The notes under the pieces were generated by a model. It did not search any database. It was not told the DNA's origin and saw nothing but the letters and a program-made list of their open reading frames with translations. A stretch of DNA of 10,282 nt from an uncultured Bacteroidales bacterium (GTDB lineage: Bacteria > Bacteroidota > Bacteroidia > Bacteroidales > P3), in NCBI GenBank assembly GCA_900319595.1, contig ONOZ01000190.1, positions 1-10,282 of the forward strand, in the 5' to 3' direction. The number at the start of each line of letters is the position of its first letter. Position 1 is the first letter of the stretch. The position numbers and the translations under genes were made by a program. Shown here in pieces: positions 6,283-10,282 of this stretch.

Positions 6283-7755
6283 TTATTTTTTACCTGGTAT
6301 AATACTAATAGGATTAACTACAATATTCTTACGCACAGAAAATTGATTGTTATGATTAAATAAAACCTCTGCATTAGGATATATTTTCTTCAATTGTCTA
6401 TACCAAGTAAGTCTCTGTATCTTACTTATATTACTATCATAATAGATAAATAATAGTTTTGCATTCTCTAACTCTTTAGTAAAACAAGTTTTGCACAAAT
6501 AACTATCAAAAACTATAACAGCATCGTAATCGTTAGGATTTACTTCTAAAAGATTTTGTTTTCTATCCTCCAATAGAATAGTTTTTGTGCTGAAATCCAA
6601 CACATCTGAATAGTATACATCCAAACTATAAACAATACTTTCTTCCTCCTCGTCTAATTCGCGTTCATAGTCCGTAAAAATCCCTTTATCAAACAAAGCC
6701 ATATCTGTGCCATTACCTAAAGATACATATGGGCTTGTCTTTCCGCTCTTAGGACACGATAGAATGATTTTAGACTCTTTTGTATTTATATTAAGTTTCA
6801 ACCAATCACTACTATCTACATTCATTCTTTTGGTCAATATCAACAAGATACTATCATTTACAAACAACTGTTTTTGATTTGCATAGTACTTCATAATGTT
6901 TATGGTATCCAAAAGGTAAATTATATTTTTGGGTTCATTTGGTATAACAACAGCCTTATTCAAAGCAAAGTTAGTATCCACAATATGCTTGGTTATCTTC
7001 CAATCCTCATTAAATGCAAAGTTTATACTATCTTTTAACTGTAAGTTATAATCATACAAATAAACCACTGGCTCCATCATATTCATTAATGATATATACC
7101 TATCGTTTGCCGCAAAGGAATTAAAAACGTCATAATAGTGATACATAATAGAGTTTCCTAAATACTTCTGAATGGAATTGGTGATTTGCTTAGAGTTAAT
7201 ATCATACAAAGCAATTAGATAATTTCCACCGTCTGAAAAATATTGCTCTCCTAATACTAATTTATCATTATGAATTCCCATGATATATGAGTAATATTTA
7301 CCATCTTCAAATGCAAAATGTGTGCCTTCTTCGAAATAAGTAATATCGTCATAATCAAATTTGCCGTCTTGATACGTATATGTAGCAATACCACGCTTAA
7401 AAGCAATAAATAACCTATCTTTTGTACAATACATAGAACGAGCTTCTATGATTGGATAGTAATAGGTAGAATCGTCATAATAGGATTTAACTATAAAATG
7501 TTCCAAAGTATCTATTTTCACAATACCATCTTTAACAGTTATTATACGCATCGTCGTATCCACATCCATAAATTCTTCTAATAGCATTACCGCACCTATA
7601 TTGTTCTTTATTTTCCCAATAAAACTATCGTCTGTACTGCGTTTAAATAATTCAAAACTATATAGTTTTTCCTGTGCAAATGTTACATTTGCTATCAAAA
7701 CAACCAAAAGTATGCACACTGTGTGTGCATACCTGCTTATTATAGAACGTTTCAT
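6283..7755 (-). CDS. Exported protein with possible beta-propeller body and C-terminal CxxC domain, function unknown
   Basis: The 490-residue protein has a signal peptide ending near FAQ (residues 26-28). Residues about 30-400 are rich in short beta-strand pieces separated by turns (DGKYYSYIMGIHNDKLVLGE; RYISLMNMMEPVVYLYDYN), like the 6-bladed beta-propeller proteins common in Bacteroidota; this is inferred from pattern only. An acidic stretch lies at 362-372. Residues about 408-470 change style: a hydrophobic strand AVIVFDSYL leads into CKTC (421-424), a helix, then LLFIYYDS, the order seen at the start of a thioredoxin fold. There is no following His, so it is not a c-type heme site. The CxxC could be redox-active in the periplasm or bind a metal. 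Its ATG overlaps the TGA of the upstream 153-residue gene by four bases (ATGA), which implies translational coupling and a shared task. No Shine-Dalgarno site is seen. Confidence 0.75.
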   Translation of the reverse strand: MKRSIISRYAHTVCILLVVLIANVTFAQEKLYSFELFKRSTDDSFIGKIKNNIGAVMLLEEFMDVDTTMRIITVKDGIVKIDTLEHFIVKSYYDDSTYYYPIIEARSMYCTKDRLFIAFKRGIATYTYQDGKFDYDDITYFEEGTHFAFEDGKYYSYIMGIHNDKLVLGEQYFSDGGNYLIALYDINSKQITNSIQKYLGNSIMYHYYDVFNSFAANDRYISLMNMMEPVVYLYDYNLQLKDSINFAFNEDWKITKHIVDTNFALNKAVVIPNEPKNIIYLLDTINIMKYYANQKQLFVNDSILLILTKRMNVDSSDWLKLNINTKESKIILSCPKSGKTSPYVSLGNGTDMALFDKGIFTDYERELDEEEESIVYSLDVYYSDVLDFSTKTILLEDRKQNLLEVNPNDYDAVIVFDSYLCKTCFTKELENAKLLFIYYDSNISKIQRLTWYRQLKKIYPNAEVLFNHNNQFSVRKNIVVNPISIIPGKK

Positions 7756-8213
7756 CTGATAATAGTATTTAATGGTACGGCTTTTAACTCCATCTCAATA
7801 GCACCATTCTCATGTACTTTACCGTTTTGCCATTGATACAACATTCCGTTATGAACCAACTTTCCCTTATCTTGATTTTGGGAAATATTGGATTTAACAA
7901 GATTGATTGCACGCTCTGCACTACCCAGTGAATAATTCAAACCTGTCTGTGCAGTTACAAATATACTTATATTTACAGGACATGTCTGATCTCCTTTGCC
8001 AAGGCAATATATATATAATGCCGTCCCATTCTCTTTAATCTTCGTATCCACCTCATAATATGTTACCGTTCCATCTGCATTTGCTCTACCTTCTCTCTGA
8101 ATTATTACAACCTTTTCAAATGTTCTATTCTTTGGTTTGCTATCGGCCTTTGCCTCTGTTGCCACACCAATGAAAACTATCATCAATATCGCTAATTTTA
8201 TTATATTTTTCAT
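7752..8213 (-). CDS. Small exported two-cysteine protein of unknown function
   Basis: The 153-residue protein has a signal peptide with probable cleavage after EAKA (residues 20-23). The mature part of about 130 residues looks beta-rich (EKVVIIQREGRANADGTVTYYEVDTKI) and has just two cysteines, C70 and C78 in YCLGKGDQTC, which could form a short-loop disulfide in the periplasm. The C-terminal part (LVHNGMLYQWQNGKVHENGAIEMELKAV) suggests another beta-hairpin pair. I do not recognise the family. It is the first gene of a leftward pair, and its TGA overlaps the ATG of the CxxC protein by four bases. One inference is that the partner acts on, carries or reads this protein, with the CxxC and the two-cysteine loop as a possible redox couple. 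Confidence 0.75.
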   Translation of the reverse strand: MKNIIKLAILMIVFIGVATEAKADSKPKNRTFEKVVIIQREGRANADGTVTYYEVDTKIKENGTALYIYCLGKGDQTCPVNISIFVTAQTGLNYSLGSAERAINLVKSNISQNQDKGKLVHNGMLYQWQNGKVHENGAIEMELKAVPLNTIIR

Positions 8214-8247
8214 TTCTATATATTTTTTTATTTGTTTCGCAATTCTA

Positions 8248-8255
8248 CAAATTTA
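8248..8255 (-). promoter_or_regulatory. Possible -7 element of the 153/490-residue operon
   Basis: The minus strand reads TAAATTTG, matching TAnnTTTG, 34 bases before the ATG at 8213. The upstream element is poor (TTTA rather than TTTG at the right distance), so this is tentative. Confidence 0.4.
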
Positions 8256-8503
8256 CAACTATGCGAATCATTGTAAATCATTTCACTTATTTTTATCGTT
8301 CTTTTATGTCCAAATATTTCAAAAACAAGTAAAAAACTATTGGACAAATAATTTTGGAATCTTGAATAGTGAATACAAAGAACACTCTTCATTATTCTTA
8401 TAGCGATTCCGAAAGGAGAACGTATTTATTTTTACCAATATATTGTACATTATCCGATGCGTATATGAACCGAAAAATTTGCTTATTGCTACATTCAAAT
8501 ATC

Positions 8504-8632
8504 CTATAGGGTCGGCAACATACAACGTAACTGTTTGATATATATATATATATATGCAGACACACACTTTATAGCAAAAGCGTGTAAAGTTCCTAATACG
8601 AAATCTATACTATTTTTATTATCAAAATACAT
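8504..8632 (-). CDS. Possible 42-residue small hydrophobic protein
   Basis: On the minus strand an ATG at 8632 opens 42 codons to TAG at 8504-8506. The peptide begins MYFDNKNSIDFVLG, continues through a mostly hydrophobic span (about residues 11-32) and ends QLRCMLPTL, with cysteines at 23 and 37. The (AT)9 tract encodes the Tyr/Ile alternation at residues 27-32. A good leftward promoter ends about 50 bases before the ATG, giving a leader of normal length, which is the only reason to list it. It could also be a chance frame in the long leader of the operon that begins at 8213. No homologue is recognised. Confidence 0.22.
   Translation of the reverse strand: MYFDNKNSIDFVLGTLHAFAIKCVSAYIYIYIKQLRCMLPTL
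8538..8555. repeat. (AT)9 dinucleotide tract
   Basis: Nine uninterrupted AT units, a simple repeat prone to length change. It lies in the gene-poor stretch, inside the possible 42-codon ORF, where a length change of one unit would shift the frame. Confidence 0.9.
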
Positions 8633-8682
8633 AAACTTTATTTGTTTCGTCCTGTATATCTATTAAAATTAGAACTTCGGTG

Positions 8683-8714
8683 CAAAGTTACAATTTTCTT
8701 TTAAAACAACCAAA
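8683..8714 (-). promoter_or_regulatory. Leftward Bacteroidota-type promoter in the intergenic stretch
   Basis: Minus strand TTTG (8714-8711), a 20-base spacer and TAACTTTG (8690-8683) match TTTG-N19/20-TAnnTTTG, with the same spacing as the OmpA-family promoter. It would start a transcript near 8677, about 460 bases before the nearest clear leftward gene, so it serves either a small ORF or RNA or a long 5' leader. Confidence 0.6.
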
Positions 8715-8762
8715 TTTTTGGAAAAATTTTAATAAAAATGACCACATGTCAAAAAAATGATA

Positions 8763-8770
8763 TATCTTTG
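8763..8770 (+). promoter_or_regulatory. Probable -7 element of the beta-barrel gene
   Basis: TATCTTTG matches TAnnTTTG and would start transcription near 8777, giving a leader of about 80 bases. No TTG is present at the -33 position; instead a small dyad TGAC-N5-GTCA (8739-8751) lies there, which could be an activator site. Confidence 0.5.
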
Positions 8771-8796
8771 CCATCGAAAGTAGGTATTAAAGGGTG

Positions 8797-8839
8797 TTTG
8801 CCTTTCCTCTTTAAGTACGTTACAAAAAAGAAAGGCAAA
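8797..8839 (+). promoter_or_regulatory. 5' UTR hairpin before the beta-barrel gene
   Basis: TTTGCCTTTC (8797-8806) pairs perfectly with GAAAGGCAAA (8830-8839), with partial T/A pairing further in. The stem ends 17 bases before the ATG at 8857. The sequence after it is A-rich, so it is not a terminator. It could stabilise the mRNA or gate translation. Confidence 0.5.
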
Positions 8840-8856
8840 AAATAAAAAAATAGAAT

Positions 8857-9399
8857 ATGAAAAAAGTAAAAGTTTTATTATTAGCAATCTTTGCTATGGC
8901 GACAACAGGAGCATTTGCTCAAAGTAGCCCTTGGTGGTTAGAAGGACAATTAGGAGTTGATTACACAAAACCAGATGGATTAGAGGCAACAACTCAATTT
9001 AACATTGGAATTGGTGCTAATTACAAATTATCTAACGAATGGTCAATAGGTGCGAATCTAATATTTAATAGATGGGACAACGGACTAAATGACGGTAGTA
9101 TGTTTTACGTAAATCCTCAAGCAATTTATGCAAAACAAATGTCCGAGCGTTGGTTTTGGACTCCTACTTGCAAAATCATTTTAGGTTTTGGTGATGAAAC
9201 TGTAATAGGTTTAGGTGTTGATTTATTAGCATTTGAATACAAAGTTTCTAATCGTTGGGCTTTAGGAATGGCTTGCAATTTTGGAGATGTAAGATTTATT
9301 TCTAATGATGCGGGTTCAAGATTTAACTTCCAATTGGGTAGAAATGAAAGTGCTTTAGGCAATATCGGATTGCGTTTTGGTTTCCATTACTACCTATAA
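8857..9399 (+). CDS. Small outer-membrane beta-barrel protein
   Basis: The 180-residue protein has a clear signal peptide with cleavage at AFA|Q (residues 19-22). The mature 159 residues alternate polar and hydrophobic residues in strands about ten long, with aromatic girdle residues: FNIGIGANYKL, WSIGANLIFNRW, TVIGLGVDLLAFEYKV, WALGMACNFGD and the closing strand IGLRFGFHYYL, which ends in aromatics plus Leu as expected for BAM recognition. The size fits an 8-stranded barrel of the OmpW/OmpX-like porin-family type often seen in Bacteroidota; the cargo or ligand is unknown. A lone promoter and terminator flank it, so it is probably monocistronic. An A-rich leader with no Shine-Dalgarno site precedes the ATG. 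Confidence 0.82.
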   Translation: MKKVKVLLLAIFAMATTGAFAQSSPWWLEGQLGVDYTKPDGLEATTQFNIGIGANYKLSNEWSIGANLIFNRWDNGLNDGSMFYVNPQAIYAKQMSERWFWTPTCKIILGFGDETVIGLGVDLLAFEYKVSNRWALGMACNFGDVRFISNDAGSRFNFQLGRNESALGNIGLRFGFHYYL

Positions 9400-9447
9400 T
9401 AGAACATTAGAAAACGCTATATATACATAGAACAATTAATAAGAGTG

Positions 9448-9480
9448 ATCGGTATTTTCTTTTCAGATAATACCGATTTT
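9448..9480 (+). terminator. Terminator of the beta-barrel gene
   Basis: ATCGGTATT (9448-9456) pairs with AATACCGAT (9469-9477) around a 12-base loop, followed by a T-rich tail (9477-9484). It lies about 50 bases after the stop at 9399. Confidence 0.75.
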
Positions 9481-9562
9481 ATTTCGCTAATTACTAAAAT
9501 ATAATCACATAAGTATAGATGCAAAGCGTTACTATCATAATTTTCAAATATTTTCAATATGC

Positions 9563-9599
9563 AAAAAAGACGTTAAAATCATTTACACCCTTTAACGTC
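9563..9599 (-). terminator. Terminator of the HAD phosphatase gene
   Basis: GACGTTAAA (9569-9577) and TTTAACGTC (9591-9599) form a 9-bp stem with a 13-base loop; on the minus strand six T (9568-9563) follow. It stands 68 bases past the annotated stop of the leftward gene but directly after a TAA (9603-9601) in another frame. Confidence 0.75.
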
Positions 9600-9667
9600 C
9601 TTATAAATTCTTTATATTTTTGTATAAATCTTTCTTAGCCTCTGAAATTGTATAAGAATATATGTTT

Positions 9668-10282
9668 CTATTTTTTATTAGATAATTTTTTATGACTATC
9701 CAATAATTTTTTGAATTTTATATCTGCCTCTATCTTATCTATAATTGTTGTAACTACACTATGCAACTCTTCTCCTTCGGAATAGTCTGCTTTACAAACA
9801 AAATTAACTCTATCTTCCTCTATCAATTTTAAAGCAGTTTGTTTTTTATTTTGTTTATCATACACAGCAATAGAATGCCCCCCATGTACTTTTACCATTT
9901 TCATGCAAGGTATATCCGTCTCGCCATCTCCAAAATAAATCATTTGTTCAAACGGGACTCTACGCTCCGACTCGGGTATATATTCATTTATTTTTGTATT
10001 ATCGCTAACTTTTTCAATACCTTTATTTATCTTAAAAAGAAACTGTGTTTTTGTTGTATAATCTACTGCCACTGCTGGCCAATAGGCAACCCCATCAACA
10101 TCATACAGAAAAGAACAGGCATAGATATTTTTAAATTCTTTTGCAATAGGCGTTCCCTCTATCATCTCCTTTAATCCAGAAGAAATAATATAATGTTCTA
10201 TATCAAGTTTCTTATCTTTTCCATATTTATTGATAAGTTTAAACCATTCCTTTACTCCCTTAAATAATTTGACGTCCTTACC
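9668..10282 (-). CDS. HAD-superfamily phosphatase, C-terminal part (5' end outside window)
   Basis: The frame is open from the right edge, so the 204 visible residues are a fragment lacking the N-terminal nucleophile motif DxDxT/V; the internal Met at 10165 is not the start. HAD motif II is YIISSG (31-36), motif III is probably the Lys in TTKTQ (residue 78), and motif IV is YFGDGETDIPCM (117-127). The region between, IYACSFLYDVDGVAYWPAVAVDYTTKTQFLF, resembles conserved HAD-like hydrolases of gut anaerobes, as far as I recall. It should be a cytosolic, Mg-dependent phosphohydrolase; the substrate cannot be told from this part. The stop is TAG at 9668-9670, right after a run of six A; a shifted frame continues for 22 more codons to TAA at 9601, adjacent to the terminator. 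Confidence 0.85.
   Translation of the reverse strand, partial: GKDVKLFKGVKEWFKLINKYGKDKKLDIEHYIISSGLKEMIEGTPIAKEFKNIYACSFLYDVDGVAYWPAVAVDYTTKTQFLFKINKGIEKVSDNTKINEYIPESERRVPFEQMIYFGDGETDIPCMKMVKVHGGHSIAVYDKQNKKQTALKLIEEDRVNFVCKADYSEGEELHSVVTTIIDKIEADIKFKKLLDSHKKLSNKK

Larger units (their letters stand above)
8214..8856. other. Gene-poor intergenic stretch between divergent genes
   Basis: These 643 bases contain the leader and possible promoter of the leftward operon (8248-8255), a second good leftward promoter (8683-8714), a possible 42-codon ORF after it, an (AT)9 tract and the leader of the rightward beta-barrel gene. I see no tRNA, rRNA, insertion sequence or long conserved ORF. An open 76-codon minus-strand frame at 8337-8567 begins with GTG inside the AT tract region and has no protein-like pattern. 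The stretch between the sORF and the leftward operon (about 8256-8503) holds nothing I can identify. Confidence 0.6.

Noticed and set aside
6484..6495. CKTC as a cytochrome c heme-binding site
   Set aside because: The residue after the second Cys is Phe, not His, so the CxxCH motif is absent.
8337..8567. 76-codon leftward frame starting with GTG near the AT tract
   Set aside because: The start lies at a simple repeat, the product has no protein-like pattern, and no promoter or terminator is placed for it.
8562..8585. Imperfect stem ACACACTTT/AAAGCGTGT as a terminator
   Set aside because: The stem has a mismatch and no T run follows on either strand.

Overview
The window looks like a chromosomal segment of an AT-rich member of the Bacteroidota (Bacteroidetes), probably Bacteroidales-like. 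Four things point there: a protein with a type IX secretion (T9SS) C-terminal sorting domain, a PorE-like TPR/PD40/OmpA envelope protein, a neighbouring xerC-hpf pair, and several promoters of the Bacteroidota form TTTG-N19/20-TAnnTTTG. Most starts have A-rich leaders rather than Shine-Dalgarno sites. I cannot name the genus from sequence alone.

Layout: (1) 2-97 is the 3' tail of a rightward gene that converges on a leftward xerC-hpf operon (200-1401), with a perfect 15-bp bidirectional terminator hairpin between them. (2) 1402-1750 is an intergenic stretch with a good rightward promoter, a 25-codon Asn/Lys/His-rich small ORF, three AATCAC repeats 21 bp apart, and a strong rightward terminator: a self-contained small transcription unit. 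(3) 1751-6058 is a leftward two-gene operon: first an 879-residue OmpA-family envelope protein, then a BspA-type leucine-rich-repeat protein with a T9SS sorting domain. (4) 6283-8213 is a leftward pair of exported proteins whose frames overlap by ATGA: a 153-residue protein with two cysteines and a 490-residue protein ending in a CxxC-containing domain. (5) 8214-8856 is gene-poor, with two leftward promoter candidates, a possible 42-codon ORF, an (AT)9 tract and the leader of the next gene. (6) 8857-9399 is a rightward small outer-membrane beta-barrel gene with a 5' UTR hairpin and its own terminator. (7) 9668-10282 is the 3' part of a leftward HAD-superfamily phosphatase that runs off the right edge.

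The theme is the cell envelope. The OmpA-family protein would tether to peptidoglycan in the periplasm and its operon partner would be secreted through T9SS. The 153/490-residue pair and the beta-barrel are also exported. The most notable observation is that the OmpA-family protein carries, after its OmpA domain, a C-terminal domain that follows the pattern of bacterial retropepsin-like proteases but has lost the DTGA active-site signature: an apparent pseudoprotease fused to an envelope anchor. The second is the orphan promoter/small ORF/terminator unit at 1434-1722.
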